From Diphasiastrum complanatum (lineage: Eukaryota > Streptophyta > Lycopodiopsida > Lycopodiales > Lycopodiaceae), in NCBI GenBank assembly GCA_029204225.1, contig CM055107.1, positions 2,912,865 to 2,976,864 on the forward strand: 64,000 bases of DNA, in the 5' to 3' direction. Shown piece by piece: positions 1 to 51,957 of the stretch. The notes under the pieces were generated by a model. That model was not told where the DNA came from, did not search any database, and worked only from the letters and a program-made list of their open reading frames with translations. Every line of letters begins with the position of its first letter. Positions within the stretch are counted from its first letter, which is position 1. The position numbers were made by a program, and so were the translations under genes.

Positions 1-471
1 AATGATGGATCAATAGATTACAATCTCAACTTTGCAAATTCATTCCTTAATCTTTGGTTTATAGCACTCTTTCTCTCTCAACTTCAAAGTACACTCAAAA
101 AACAGAATCAACTTCAATGTACTATAAACAAGCTTTAATCCATCTATATGATTGATTTAAACTGAGAACAAATCAATGGAATAGAAACAATGCAAGTGAA
201 AGCTTGAAAAATGCACTAAATTGACTCAAAATTGGGTGTATAAAGCTCAAAATGCATCAAACTGAATTTTATTGACCAAAACAGGTTCTGTACGACTCCA
301 CACGTGTGGAAAGTACATCTGCAGCCCATAGCAAGATTTGGTACAAATATAATGGTTCTAGCTATCCATTCAAACTCGCTACCTCAATATTAGCTTGTTT
401 CCAGAAACCTACCAATTTGGGTATAGTTTAGATCAATGTCTTCAATGCACTTGTACTTGGCTCTGATACCA
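1..471 (-). mobile_element. Leader of a minus-strand copia element, cut by window edge
   Basis: The complement of the initiator tRNA-Met primer binding site (GGCTCTGATACCA, 459-471) abuts the LTR that starts at 472. The element therefore reads leftwards, and these bases are its untranslated leader, running off the window. No ORF is seen. A CACACGTGTG palindrome lies near 300. Confidence 0.7.
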
Positions 472-1312
472 TGTCAAAGTACAGCAAAAAGGACCAAGAA
501 TGGATCTAAATCAGATCCACAAGTGTGTTTGGGTGTTAGATTAGATCAACCTATCAATCTACACAATATTAGATAGCATTTAGATCACATCTACATCAAG
601 AAATCTAACAAGAACAATAATTATCGATCAAAACTTGTACTTGTTGATTTCACACATGTGAAAACCTGTCAAAGTACGGAAAGCAAGCTGAGAATAAAGT
701 ATACTAAGCTTAGAACCCAATCAATGCATAAAATCACAAGACAAATGGAGAGATTGCTCAAAAAATGCACCAAAACCAAGATTTAGCTTCCATGTTCAGC
801 CAAATGAGGCACTATATATACAAGAAGGAGAGCTCGAGCTGCTGCTGAGTCACTGATCTGGCACGTGTGAGAGTGCCTAGTCACCTAAGTATCCATCAAT
901 CACATCAAACTTGGCACATGGTCCATGACTTCCATGATTTAAGACACCTCCTTGATTTTGGGTGATTTTCTACATTATAGAAACCTAGATAAAAATCATC
1001 TACAAGTCTAAACTCGACCTCTACTGATCTTTCCACATGTGTGAGCAGACCTCTACAAGTGGGAGATCAATCCTACTCTCAATATGTTGCACATTCTACC
1101 AATAGAAAGGTGCCAAGTGGCATATAGCTAAAAAAAACTAGATTTTGACCATTTTAGCCAATAGAATTCTAATCAAATGATATGTACATACTAGATGACT
1201 AATCTAAATGGTAGATGCATTTAATTCACACGTGGGAACACTCTCCACACATGTGTAAACATGATATGTACATAAATTGGCCTAGATCAAGCATAATTTT
1301 GACATTTTCACA
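472..1312 (-). repeat. 5' LTR of a copia element (palindrome-rich family)
   Basis: About 840 bp bounded by TG and CA, with the PBS directly to its left. Order and wording match the LTR at 56289-57101: a block around AAAAAGGACCAAGA near the left end, and TTTTCACA at the right end. It carries several imperfect palindromes of the type CACACATGTG (about 650, 1030, 1230, 1250) that contain E-box/G-box cores. No coding capacity. Confidence 0.75.
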
Positions 1313-2734
1313 GGTGGTAAATTAGAGACCTTGGTGATGTTGGTCTCATCAGGGTTGACCTAAAGTTTAAACAATTCACATGTCCACAACTAGTCATTCA
1401 TTTGTATCACATGTGAACAGTGACACAAATTCACAAATTACAAATGGTTCATGAATCATCAACGTTAAGTATGAAAGTATTGGAGGTATTCAAACCACCC
1501 ATCCTCAAGCTCATGGTCATGGAACTACCCTAGACCAGATTTCTTCCATAAAGGATGCAACACATGGGCAATTGCATGTAAAGGTCTATGAAACTAGTTC
1601 CATCTGCTTCCCCAATCTGTCTTTATCTCTTGAATCTTGTAAATTAAAAAATGAATGCCATTGATTCCGAGAAAGTTCGACCTTCAAATTTGAGACTAGA
1701 TTTTTAAAATTGAAATGAAAGAAATTAGAATTTAGAAGGGCCAAGGAGGCCCGTGGGGGACCCCTCTCTATCTGTGAGAGATAGAATGGTGTGGAGTGGC
1801 TACAACCCAACAACAATCAATCTTGCCTCGTCCCAAAAGTCTGATGCCAAAATGATGCTCTCAAATCTCCTAGATCAAGACTCAATCAATCCGCTCCATT
1901 CTACCCATAAATTAGAAACAACCAGGGTGTGGTCTACTTTTAGGAGCCGTTCCAGGACTATAAATATGAATGCAAACCTAAACACATTGCACAACTTAAA
2001 TTTCACAAATTTTGAACAATCATCAATGCATCAAAGTTCAAACTTCAAAGCAAGTGCCAACAATCAAGATCCAGATAAGGCTTAAGCTAGGCTCTAGCTG
2101 CTAATTTCTAAAGTTTAAACCTTAAAATCCAAACCCATATTCTAAAATCTAGCATTGAGAATGAGACATCTATCATCAAAAATCAAGATTCAAAATTCAG
2201 CCCTTGTGGGAGCCGGTCTAAGGATCTCCAAATTCTTGAACCCTCTCTAAATTGCGAGGACCTTTTGTTGATTTCACACTTGTGGATTGTCCACAACATG
2301 TACTTGTGATCTCCTAAGGTGTGTAGATGCACCAAGATCAAGACTAGATTGAGATTCAAGATCAATCTTAGATCCTATGGCAAAAACACACTACTACATG
2401 CATTCAATCACTTCCAACTCTCACTCACACGTGTGGGAAGTGTTCCAAAAGTATTCTAAGTAAAAACAAGCTGCTCTCCTCGAGTAGAGAGAGAAAAACC
2501 ATCATGAGCTCTCCGATAGAGAGAGAAAGCTAGAAATTCAATGACACTCAAAATCCACTCAATCTCAAAATCAATTAGATCCAAATGAGGAGTACAATGA
2601 TACTAGTAGATCCATGAGCTACCACTATGCTTAACTATTTTGATTTTGAATTTTGAATTTTGCAATGTGCATGATGATAGTGATTGTCACTTGTAGACTA
2701 TATTGATTAAATGTTTCTTTGTTGTTGCAATAGG
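1313..2734. other. Non-coding, no recognisable gene
   Basis: I see no protein similarity. ORFs of 60-110 codons here have no recognisable motif. Palindromic words like those in the LTR recur (about 1400, 2270, 2430), so part may be decayed LTR of the same family. Bases 2640-2733 look like the end of an intron (pyrimidine-rich, ending TTGCAATAG) leading into the hAT fragment. Confidence 0.5.
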
Positions 2735-3870
2735 ATCAATTGCTAGGCTTCATGCATCCACCTCGGTCAAGATGAGACAGAGCCAGACACTGGCACATCT
2801 ACACCACATGTAGATGTAGCTGGCCCCTCTACTTCTAGACCCCCACGGAGAGGTGTTATTGATAGAGAGTATTATGTGCGGTCATTTCGGGGTGACAATA
2901 AGCATAGGATAGATGTGGCTATTAGAAGACTCTTCTACCATCGTGACTTCTCCTTCCATCTAGTGAAGACTCTTGCTTGGGAGGATATGATAGAGTGTTG
3001 CTGCGATAGGGGCCACATACCACGGACCTAGCATGGAGTCCCTACGCACCCACACATTTGATGAGGGAGGTTCAAGATGTAACCAAAGAATTGGAGCCCG
3101 TTTGTGAATTGTGGAAACAATTTGGGTGCACCATCATGACTAATGGTTGGAGTGACACAGGAGGTGACATATAATTAATATTCTAGTGTCTTCCTATGTG
3201 GGCACCATGTTTTTGAGAGCCATTGACGCATCGACACCTGGCACCATTGTTTCAAGTGAGTAAAGAGTTTATGACATTTGTTGGATTTCATCGCTCAATG
3301 CTCATTAGTAATTAGAATTTTAATCATTTTAGTTTTTGATGCTCATGAGTCATTGCTCAATTAAAATCTGAATCTTTGATGGTAGTCTCAATGCTCGTTG
3401 CAATTTGTTTAATGTTATAGGTGAGTATATCTACTCACACATCGCACAAGCAATCGAGGAGGTGAGGCCTCAAAATGTTGTGCAAGTCATTACTAACAAT
3501 GCAGCAAATTGCAAAGCCATGGAAGATTTGGTGATGGAGAACTATCCGATTACCTTTTGGACTCCATGCATTACACACAACATCAACCTACTGATTGAGA
3601 ACATCGTAGGTATATCCTAGTCAGTAGTTACAAACTTACTGCTTGAACTTTAAGTTTGAAGATTTTACATGTCGTGAGTGTCATAAGCAGCTCCTTGGAC
3701 CTAGTAAGTTGTAGCTAGGGTCCAGATTTCTTTGCTTTTGTTCATGACTCATACATGTCTTGCTTTTGTCTAGTTCTGCCTTGGGGAAAAGACGTTCTTG
3801 ATACTGCACAGTTCTTGGTGAGGTTTGTCACCAAGAAACCAAAGTGTGAGAAATTGGCAAAAATCTAGCT
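2735..3870 (+). pseudogene. hAT transposase fragment (DUF659 region), copy 1
   Basis: This is an N-terminal to middle piece of a BED/DUF659-type hAT transposase. It aligns with the copy at 32665-37070: a proline/serine-rich linker, then a DREYYV block (about 2860-2880), a LFYHRDFSFHL block (2930-2970), and GCTIMTNGWSD (about 3125-3160), the first RNase-H-fold aspartate region. Next come GEYIYSHI and VITNNAANC...FWTPCITHNINLLIE (3421-3610), then FLVRFVTKKPK (about 3805-3845). Frames are broken by stops near 3030 and 3170, and the C-terminal dimerisation domain is absent. An apparent intron (about 3252-3420) interrupts the protein at a place where the 32-37 kb copy is continuous. It is a dead fragment. 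Confidence 0.8.
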
Positions 3871-4330
3871 TGGTATTTTTTTATGATAGACGTTTGTAAG
3901 TGAATCTCACATGTGTGGAGGATGTTCCCGCGTGTGGAGAATTGTAAAGTAAATAAAAATGTTTGATATAGGAGTCTCATAGAATTTCATAGTCAAGCAT
4001 TTAGGTGTAGGATGTTGATAGGGTCAAATTTGGCATAGATGGCAAATTATCCATTTTCACTTGTAATGCCACTATTGAGCCAAAATAGAGTAGGAGGCCA
4101 AACTTGTGCCAATTAGAGTGTAGACAAGTGTAATGCTTTTGTTTGATGAAGTTTAAGAGGTCCAATAGGATTTAGAGGTGGAACCATGAGTGGTCCAATA
4201 GAATTTGAGGTTTGCTTGAAAATGGTCCAAAAGAATTTAGAGGTGCATGGATCAATGGTCCAATAGGATTAAGAGGTGGCAAAATGTGGTCCATAAGTTT
4301 AAATAATCATATAACAAGTGTATGATGCTC
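3871..4330 (+). repeat. Decayed LTR-like segment of the palindrome-rich copia family
   Basis: Near 3905-3945 are the words CACATGTGTGGAG and GTTCCCGCGTGTGGAG. Reversed, they match the CACACGTGGGAAC...CCACACATGTG arrangement in the LTRs at 1230 and 57015. The string ATCTAGCTTGGT at about 3868 also occurs at 57112, just outside the 57.1-kb LTR. This suggests an old inverted copy or fragment. Confidence 0.45.
4165..4290. repeat. Short tandem repeat of GGTCCAATAGRATT-type units
   Basis: Around five degenerate units of about 25-35 bp, each starting with a GTCCAATAGAATT-like word and ending in AGAGGTG, occur in succession. They were read directly from the sequence. Confidence 0.65.
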
Positions 4331-5500
4331 ACATGCAGTGACCGTCGGAGGAATGATCTCCTCTTTCTGAATCGTGCTCGATAAACCTAGAGGTGAATGT
4401 TCATGCTCCAATCTCATAGCCACGCAAACAAATAAGGTGTGCTCAAATACACACTAGACTACCTATGTAGCTCACGTGACAATAATTGCACATCCAACAT
4501 TTTGGGCCCGAGCTACCGTATCCCGCTGCAACTCTGACGTGATCCCATATAGGATCTCTATGTCTCACCATGACTAACTCTCAACTCCTAACTCTAAAGT
4601 CTCAACTCCTAACTCTCAAGTTTCAACTCCTAACTCTTAACTCTCCTAACTTTTAACACTCCTCTTGCCTCGATTGCCTACGTTCTAACTCTAATACTCA
4701 TCTCATGAGTCCTAACAACTCTACTAAAGTCTAACTAAAACTAAATTCACAATTTCACACACACACCTCTTGCCTAAACACACACACACGCACACACACA
4801 CACCTCCTCCTCCTCCTATTCTCTCTCCAAGACTCTCCTAACTCCAAGCTTTAGCCTCTCCTTCAATTACCTAATAATAGTGGCTAATACTAGTAAACAC
4901 CTAAGTTCTAACTTCTTCTAACCCCTATTCTAATTTCTCTCCTTCAAAATGCATTCAACAATCAAGATTAACCTTAAGTTCTAGCACATTGCACATTCAC
5001 CATAAATGCCATTTCCTACGTTTCTCCATCTCCTCAACGTTCTCCCCTTGAAAGAGGCGCAAAAAGACATAAAAAAAACCTCGATTGAATCGAGGCCCGA
5101 GCTGTAGCAAAAATATTTCCAATCCCAATTCTTTCTAATTCGAATCTGGACCTACCGATTCTTTGACGAATCGCAATTCGCCAACAAATCACGATTCGTC
5201 AGCCAACAATTCGCGATTCGTGAAAACGCTAGTTCAACTCTCCAGCCTTTAAATCAAAAGGATAGATTTAGATTTAGTCTTTAATGCCAATCAAAGATGC
5301 AACCCGCGTTCCGGAACGTGAGTTTCTGGTCCCGGGTCGCTGGCGATTTGGATCGCACGATCCGGATCGTTTTTGCAACGGATCGCGATCCGCTGCAACA
5401 CAGGTGCCAATGTTAAGGCCATTAGTGGCCTCTTTTGTTTTGATTAGAGGGAAATACCATCAATCCTACTTTTCTTTTGTACCTTTATGAATTTATCTCT
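4331..5500. repeat. Pyrimidine-rich, CA-microsatellite and CGATTCG palindrome region
   Basis: 4570-4660 repeats AACTCCTAACTCT. 4755-4805 is an interrupted CA microsatellite. 5080-5240 clusters CGATTCG/CGAATCG words, and 5320-5400 contains the palindromes GATCCGGATC and GGATCGCGATCC. Such palindrome clusters resemble the subterminal regions of the two hAT elements in this window, but no terminal repeat or target duplication was found. No gene is seen. Confidence 0.45.
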
Positions 5501-8224
5501 AAAAAAATAGTTTTTTTTTGTTGATAAATAAATATATGGTACATGGTGGTGATTCTTAGTGTATGAAACCTAGCACACTTCACTCACAATTTTGAATCGT
5601 ATCTACGACAAGAGATACATGGTAGACCTTATATTAGTCATTTAGGACTAAGTGATCTATGAGTACCTTGATTGACGACCAAATGTTCTCTTTCAATAAC
5701 AAAATAACATGCATTGATATGTTTTAACACACTAAATATTTCATTGTTATAAAAACATGGTAAAAAGGAAAATTAAATTCAAAATGGTGCAATTGAATGA
5801 AAAACAGTTTCCTTTCTATTTTTCTCTCAAAAACACTTTCCACTCTTGATTGTTGATTACTAATTGAACCTGATTTGGGACACTTACTTGCTCTAGTAGC
5901 ATGCATTCAAAGGCTTAAATCAGGCTAGATATTGGAAAATCCGTATCTAATTTACTGCTAGTAGTCATTAGTACCTAAGATGCACTTGTAGGTTAGTTCA
6001 GTTCATTTCTTGTCAAGATTTGGATGTTGTTGCAATATCATCAACTACATTATTTTTCCCTTGATTTAATATGTTTTTCTAAAAGACTTTTTTGCAAGTT
6101 AAGACAAATTCAACTTATTGCATGGTAATAAACATATATTTTGGCTTTGTCACTCAATAAAGTGTAAGTGCCTTTAATGTCGATGGCTCAAGGCTATGGA
6201 AGCGTTGTCAAACCTTGAGAGAATTCCATCCTTGGAGAAGTACATCCATGAGGATTGTGATCTATGAAGAAGTCTTGAGTTGATTTGGCTATGCTAGGAG
6301 GGAGAATTTAAGATGTAGAATCGTGCTTACAACATAGAATCAAGCTCAAAGATGGAGGTCTTGAGCTCAAAAGGTACCTCTTGGCTGGAGAGTTTATATA
6401 TAGGTGGAGAGTGCAAAGTCTGCTAGCAATCTCTACTGTGTTTTGAATCTTGCACAGCAGTTCATGAGTTTGGCACATGCGAGCACGGGAGTACGGGAGC
6501 TTGGCAACAAGGTAAAATTGGGTACTCCACTTTTGTGTTGTTTTACACTTGCATGGCAGAAAGTTTATCATACACAACTAAGCTGCAAGCACAAAAAGGC
6601 CCAAGCCTGCAAGACATAACACGTTGTTATCTTCATTCGAAGATATCTTACTACATAGTACAACCTTCATGTGAACATGAATAACCTGCATCAGGTTCTT
6701 TTCAAATACTTGGCACTGTTATTCTTCTCTCTCCAATATAAAATGTCAAAAATTAGACTTGAAAAACTCCTCTGAGACATTTAAAATTTTATGATGTAAC
6801 TTGGTGATATTTAAAGAGAAATGATCTCAGATCAACATGTGAACAGGGAGGCTTTTGCTTTTGGCTCATGTAGAAAAGTAAAATTTGGTATTCTATTTGT
6901 ACCAAACTTCTTACAAAGAGGCTCCCTTTCTTCATCACCAAGTATGCAATGCAACTTATGAGTACATCCAGCAAGTCATCAACTAATGTAATAAGAGAAC
7001 ATAAAAATGAGCCAACTTTTACTATGCTTGATATTATCCTTCAAACATTGAAAGTGATTTGGTACTATATTTGTATCAAACTTCTTACAAAGAGGCTCCA
7101 GTTCCTCGTCACTAAGCCATTGCAACCTCAAGTACCGAAGGCAAGTCATCAAACTATGTAACTAACAAGAGAACAGAGTTGAATCTAATTGAGTGAGTTA
7201 ATAATAAATTGAATTTGCTATCCTCCAAACTTCTAACATGCTTGATATCATCCTTCAAACAAAGCATGTAATAGAGTAGACACGTTGTCAATATTTGCAA
7301 TCGACTTCTCGATAGATAAGAAATGAAATTTTTTTTACCTCAAACCTAACTAAGATAGGGCACACAAGTATGCTACATTGACTACTTTCTCAGCCAGCTT
7401 AAATTAATGCCAATTAGCTAATGTCAAGGAAATCGAGACTATCCGATGTTTTGCTAAATGCTAACAAGTATGATTATATCTACTTGAGAGAAAGGATGGT
7501 TCTTCAAAAGCATCAAGGTGCAGCTCAACTGCTTATGTGATTAAAATAGCTGGAATAGATCAAAGAGATTGGCATGCAAAGATCTGATCTCAGCTATAAC
7601 CTTCCTCAAAAACAAAGAGATACATTGCTACAGAGAGCTAAAACCTAAACTCTTCTCTTGATTTAATCAATTCCACATTACAAGAGTTTGAAACCACACA
7701 AGGAATTTGCTGCAAGGCAACTCAAAGAGTTCATCATTTGCATAATGAGTTTGATATGCTTCATCTTTAATGGCATACTATGAGAATGATGAACCGGTTG
7801 ATGATGGAGACAAACATAAATCACAAAGAGCTGCCTTTAAGAAAACCATCATCTTGATGGCCCTCATTCCAACTGCGATATTACTATTCGCATACTAGCA
7901 AATAAAGGGCGAGCATTACTAGATTGCTTTTGTCAAGCATTTTAAGAAAGGCATACCAGGAGTAAGTTTTTAGCTCTTATCAGATACAGTCAAAAACTGA
8001 AATTGATGCAGCAAAGACCTTCAAGTTGTCACGAAACTGGTCCTTTATGAATTTTTCCATAGTCACCTAGCACATGCCAAATCGCATTGAAGAGAAGGAA
8101 AGAAACTAAACATGCAGCTTATCATTTGTTAAGTTTCAAAATTTACAAGAACGTTGTAAGCTAGCAGAACATGGTCTGAAACCCTGACACCAAGCTTCTC
8201 ACATTGACACCTTACTGATGCCAG
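5501..8224. other. Downstream flank of NAT9; AT-rich, no gene recognised
   Basis: No coding similarity. This stretch lies 3' of the NAT9 stop codon (minus strand), so its right end should contain the 3' UTR and poly(A) site; I could not pinpoint them. It contains the local duplication listed at 6887-7150. Confidence 0.4.
6887..7150. repeat. Direct duplication, about 172-bp spacing
   Basis: A block ending TACCAAACTTCTTACAAAGA (about 6900) recurs with few changes at about 7070. Each copy is followed by a further shared string containing AAGTCATCAA(A)CTA. The word ATGCTTGATAT(T/C)ATCCTTCAAAC occurs at about 7025 and about 7240. Diverged tandem duplication. Confidence 0.6.
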
Positions 8225-47830
<39,606 letters not shown>

Positions 47831-47831
47831 A

Positions 47832-48292
47832 TCAAAGGCCCCAAAATATGCCACTCTCACATAGTGAAAAATTCTTCATGGCTTTCCCTTGCGTCTCTCT
47901 AGGTATAGCCATAAATTGACATACACGGCTAACAACATAACTTATGTCAAGATGAGTAGTGGTATCGCGCATCTTGAAACGCTCCAAAATCTCTTTTATA
48001 TGCTTAGTTTTTGTAAGTACAATGTCATCATGTCTTTGCCAAACTTCTACTCCCAAGCAATAGTGCATCAAACCAAAATCAGTCATGTCAAAATTGGAAG
48101 ATAAGTCTTTTTTTATTGCACTAATCAAACTCTCGTCATTACCTTTGATAATGAGATCATCTACGTACAACACGATCAGGGTGATGCTAGAATCACGTGC
48201 AAAATTGTAGAGATTAGAATCCAAAGAATTACGTACCAACCCTCTAGATAGAAGGTACCCATCAAAGTGGTTGTACCAAGCACGACGCACGA
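47832..48292 (-). pseudogene. Ty1/copia RT fragment
   Basis: The minus strand reads RRAWYNHFDGYLLSRGLVRNSLDSNLY, then LIVLYVDDLIIKGND with the RT catalytic YVDD (about 48165), IKKDLSSNFDMTDFGLMHYCLGVEV and KTKHIKEILERFKM. It begins abruptly before RAW and ends after DTTTHLD with lost frame. It lies in the same orientation 560 bp upstream of NAT9. Confidence 0.85.
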
Positions 48293-49630
48293 GTCAAGTC
48301 ACGACCTCCTCCAAACGCTCCTTTCTTCACAGCTATGGCAGATCCAAGAATGCTCATTATTCTCCTCCACTGTTCCGCGGCTATCCACAACTGCTGGAAG
48401 TCTTTGTCTTCATACTAGGGCGTCCCTAATCACGTTTTTACAACAACAAATTTTGTCCTCTACAGAGAATTATCAACACTTTTGTTTTTTAAAACCCTAG
48501 CTAAGGGTTTTTAGCCTGAATAATACTTCACTTCTCTCTGATGTTTTGAGATAGAACTAGACAGAGTACTTCAGTGCTTTCAAGCAAATCTACTATCTGC
48601 AGCCCGAACCGAGTGACAGCCAAGTCAATCGCCACCGTACTTCGAACTCTCCAAGAATCTGGCTTCCAACTTTTGTCAAACCGTTAGAATAACTGTAGAA
48701 AATATCAGTTATAGATATTTTGAGTAATATATCAAGATATGTATCTTCATCAGAAAACTACTTCAGCGATTATGATTATCTTCTGATATGTAAAACATCT
48801 GATAATTGTTTCTATCAATTCATTCAAATTGTTCCGTTGCATGTGTTATTACACACAACGATCAGAGTTCTCATTCTGAAGCCAGCTGAAGTTTTCACTT
48901 CATGCGATTGTACTCCTTGTGGATATTAATCAGAGTACATTTTGTCTCCACTCAGTTGTTGTTCCATTGCGCATTTCTTGATTCATTCATTTTGAACGTT
49001 TTGCTGCTAATTGTGGCGCTTCTGATCCTACTACCCAGTCGCTCAGTCTTCCGCTGCAAATACCACCGATTTCTGACAAGTCTAACCATCACTCAGATTT
49101 ATCAAGCATATAGAGACAGCACACACCAATCCCAAGAAGCTCACCTGTAGAGTGTGAAGTACATATAGACAGTCTAATTTTTGGCGGGACACCGTTGCAT
49201 GGCAGTTCGGTCTCCGTTACGGGATGTGCGTCCCGACTCATTATCCACTTGCTGATGCATACTGTGTAAATAAAGAAACATATAAAAAATTGCTAGAAAC
49301 GGTAATACTAGTCAAGTGTTCAGATAAACTGGACTTATCTACTCTGACAGTTGGAATGGAGTGACGCTGCTTTTGGTGTGCGATCGAGTCTTGGCCTAGG
49401 ATATACTCTTGGCCTTAATTGGGTGGGACATGGAATCTACGATGTTGCTTTGAAAAAAATTAGAGTGTTCAAACCAAGCCTATGCTTTCAATACGTTAGT
49501 ATGGAATGATGTGATAGGACGTTGGCCCTATTATGTTGGTCTTCATAACCAAAGCAATGATTATTAAGGACACTTAAGGACCTTGTATTGTACTATCAGA
49601 GGTGAATTCTTGGATTTATGAAAGACAAAC
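48293..49630. other. No recognisable gene
   Basis: ORFs of 60-80 codons have no motif. 49170-49260 is GC-richer, and nothing else stands out. Confidence 0.4.
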
Positions 49631-51801
49631 CACTACAAAAGCATTTGGCAAGACAATAAGAGATTATCCAGTTAGAAATCAGTTTTGATCCGATTCATTA
49701 GTATAAGCTCTAAATGTGATGATGTAATTATTGTACAGTTTATTTGGTTTACTGTATATGGTTGTGATCGGGACGTGACGGCAAAAGATGTGTTGTTGAA
49801 AATCATTTGTGGATGTTTGGACAAAAAGAAGAAGGTCAACCATCGAATTTGGAAGACGTTGAGGTTTGTTAATTTTATATGATTGTTTTTTATTATAATC
49901 TTCGTCAATCTATATATATCACTTATGGAATTTGTTTCATGTGTGTGCCATTCCATGGAGTTGATCCATCCGTGTTTAGTTACAATCAATGTCAAGTTTT
50001 GGTAGACATGAGAAAACAAAGAATGAAACAAATTGAAGAGGCAAACACAATTGGAAAAGAGAATAATCAACTTCATTCTAATGATTATGATGATGAGGTG
50101 CAACACGATGAAGCAATGCACAACATGTTTGAATCTTACTTTGAAACAAATGAGAATGATGATATTCATGCATCTTCTAATGAAAACGAAGATCACGAAC
50201 AATTCGAGATGGATGAAGACGAGATTCTATTGCGCAAGGAGGCATACACTCCTCTATATCCTGGAGCATCCATTTCGAGACTAGCTACGTCAATTCTTAT
50301 TCTAAATCTTCAAGCAACATACAAATGGAGTGATCGTAGCGTGACATCTAGGTTGTTGCATCGAATACTTTTGAAAGAAAATGTGATATCTAAAACACGA
50401 AAAGAAGCACGAAAGATGATGACCGTGCTTGGAATGGATTATGACACAATACATGGATGTCCAGAAGACCATGTTCTATATAGAGGTGAGCATTCAGAAA
50501 AGCTTCAATGTCCAGTGTGTAACGCTTCCCGTTTTCGAGATGACGTACAAGGGGATAAAGTGCCACGAAAAGTGTTACGACATTTTTCAATTATCCCACG
50601 ATTGCAACATTTATTTCGATGTAAATCTTTGGCACAACTAATGGATTGGCATGTCAAAAATCGATCTACGGATGATGCGATGCGAGTACCAAGTGATTCA
50701 CCTGCATGGAAACATATTGAAGACCAATGGCCCGAGTTTAAAAATGAACCTCGTAATTTGAGATTTGGCCTTGCTATAGATGGCATAAATCCTTTTAGCG
50801 TTCAAGCGTCAACTTAGTCCACATCTATCTAGCGTGCCGTGGATTCTTACAAAAGAGCAACTCTCATATGCATGTCATAAAACAAATGAGAACTCCAACA
50901 GGATATGCACATTCTTTATGCAAGTCATTTACCAATGATGGTAGATTAAGTGGATTGAAATCACATGATTGACATAAGATGTTGCAATTCATACTTCCAC
51001 TTTCTATTCGAGGTCTCTTCAATGATGACGTACGAAATACGCTTTACAATTTGTCATCGATGATTAGGTTTGTATCTTTTTTCAAGCACTTGTATAAATA
51101 TGTGATATTTCAATTTTTTTATGTGTTAAACCACCTAATGTACTATCAATCTTGTAGGTGGATTTCCTCAAAAGAAATAAAAAATAGTGAATTGGATTCC
51201 ATGAAAATCCAAATGATCGAAATGGTGTGTGTGTTGGAAAGAGATTTTCCAGCTTCCTTTTTGGATATACAAGTTCATCTTCTAGTGCATTTGGTCGAAG
51301 AAGTATCAATTGCAAGACCTGTGCACATGAGATGGATGTTCTACCTTGAGTGCTATATGAAAGTTTTGAAGGGCTTTGTGAGACAAAAGACAAGGCCAGA
51401 AGGTAGCATTGCAGAAAGTTGGCTTGTAAAGAAATCTTTGTTTTATATCACCAAAATAATCTCACAATTGCATCCTGCAAGTCCAAAAATGTGGTGTGAA
51501 GAAAAAAAATGAACGTGTTAAGGGTGAAGTACCACAAGGAAATGGTGTGCAAATAATACTTTCACCTCAATCAAAAGAGAAAATTGACACATTCATATTA
51601 TATGATTGTGGACAAATGGAAAAGTGGATTTCAAGGTATGAAGAAGCCAAAAAGGAAAGAAACATAACATTGAAACGAAGAAGAAATATCAATCGAAGAA
51701 GAAGGAGGGCGTTGGAGAACGATGAACCTTTGGAGCCTTTACCTTCAAATTGCTCTCGTGAATGGATTTTTGATACGATGCTAAAAGCATCCGGAGAATA
51801 A
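49631..51801 (+). pseudogene. CACTA (En/Spm) transposase TNP2 remnant with internal deletion
   Basis: CACTACAAAAG at 49631 resembles a CACTA 5' terminus; no matching 3' end was found. In 49990-50817 an acidic N-terminal part is followed by EDHVLYRGEH, CPVCNASRF, VPRKVLRHFSIIPRLQHLF, MDWHVKNRSTDDAMR-PSDSPAWKHIE and RNLRFGLAIDGINPF: the TNP2/Transposase_21 domain as far as the first catalytic Asp region. The protein then jumps to PTGYAHSLCKSF, GRLSGLKSHD with a TGA where Cys is usual (about 50970), and ILPLSIRGLFNDDVRN (DUF4218). After an intron-like gap at about 51068-51157 come FPASFLDIQVHLLVHLVEE, MRWMFYLECYMKVLKGFVR and RPEGSIAESW. Several hundred residues, including the rest of the catalytic core, are missing. 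Confidence 0.85.
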
Positions 51802-51957
51802 GTGACCGAATTAGAATGAGAATTTGTTCGCGAATGTGGATGGAAGGTTAGTGTAATATTGTTTTTGTGAAGTTTTGTTTTTGTACTACTCAATATATGA
51901 ATAGTATTTCTAATTACACACATTTGTTTTTTTTTTGTGTGTGTGTTTTAGTATACA
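51802..51957. other. Short spacer
   Basis: T-rich sequence with a short GT run at about 51938-51949. No CACTA-type end (TAGTG) is seen here. Confidence 0.4.

Noticed and set aside
49672-50202. 176-codon minus-strand frame
   Set aside because: Antisense shadow of the CACTA transposase N-terminus; hydrophobic low-complexity text.
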